Shown: positions 63,998 to 64,000 of the stretch, piece after piece
Layout of the letters: each line of letters opens with the position of its first letter
How positions within the stretch are numbered: the first letter of the stretch is position 1
NCBI GenBank assembly: GCA_022539475.1
Contig: VCMS01000200.1
Location: forward strand, 125,884-189,883
Origin: Gracilaria domingensis
Taxonomy: Eukaryota > Rhodophyta > Florideophyceae > Gracilariales > Gracilariaceae
DNA: 64,000 bases
Reading direction: 5' to 3'
Translations under genes and position numbers: made by a program
Notes under the pieces: generated by a model
Seen by the model: the letters and a program-made list of their open reading frames with translations, nothing else
Database searches by the model: none
What the model was told of the DNA's origin: nothing

Positions 63998-64000
63998 TGC

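Noticed and set aside
1-64000. tRNA, rRNA or other RNA genes
   Set aside because: I looked for cloverleaf and B-box patterns and conserved rRNA words while reading and saw none that I could support. A covariance-model scan would be decisive.

Overview
The window is nuclear DNA of a eukaryote. Left-end proteins are eukaryotic (acetyl-CoA transporter, cytosolic ENGase, ER mannosidase I, Notchless-type WD40). Most host genes have one exon. The three introns I can place are only 101-130 bases long, with GT-AG ends and a CTAAC branch-point-like motif. Compact GC-rich genes sit beside a nest of AT-richer mobile elements. This layout is what is known of florideophyte red algae such as Chondrus crispus, which is my best guess by inference; an oomycete or other intron-poor alga is not excluded. 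LEFT ISLAND (1-14.85 kb): nine tightly packed genes. They are an SLC33A1-like acetyl-CoA transporter (-), a DHH exopolyphosphatase (+), an endo-beta-N-acetylglucosaminidase with long Ser/Arg-rich tails (+), a GNAT-VOC fusion (+), a CTP-type lipid kinase (-), a SHAQKYF-class MYB (-), a small secreted Cys-rich protein (+), an ER mannosidase I (-) and an acyltransferase-3/SGNH membrane protein (+). ENGase and mannosidase I both act on N-glycans. The acetyl-CoA transporter and the O-acyltransferase may both serve acetylation in the secretory system (inference). MIDDLE (15-55.5 kb): transposable elements of many classes. There is one young, intact Ty3/gypsy chromodomain element with identical LTRs (15076-20260). 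There is a three-level nest at 21915-36036: a pogo/Tigger transposase pseudogene is split by a 12.5-kb chromodomain LTR element, whose 5' LTR is in turn split by a solo LTR. The 12.5-kb element carries a 602-codon antisense reading frame. Then come a non-LTR element with a restriction-like endonuclease tail interrupted by a PIF/Harbinger unit, a second non-LTR element of the APE type, a hAT transposase, a Crypton-like tyrosine recombinase, a gypsy RNase H remnant, a field of degenerate short repeats and a second hAT on the minus strand. RIGHT END (55.5-64 kb): sequence without clear genes, then a GC-rich stretch with a small two-exon candidate, a Notchless (NLE1) pseudogene broken by frameshifts and a palindromic insertion, a possible second decayed gene and tandem repeats running off the edge. 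I found no tRNA, rRNA or CRISPR array.
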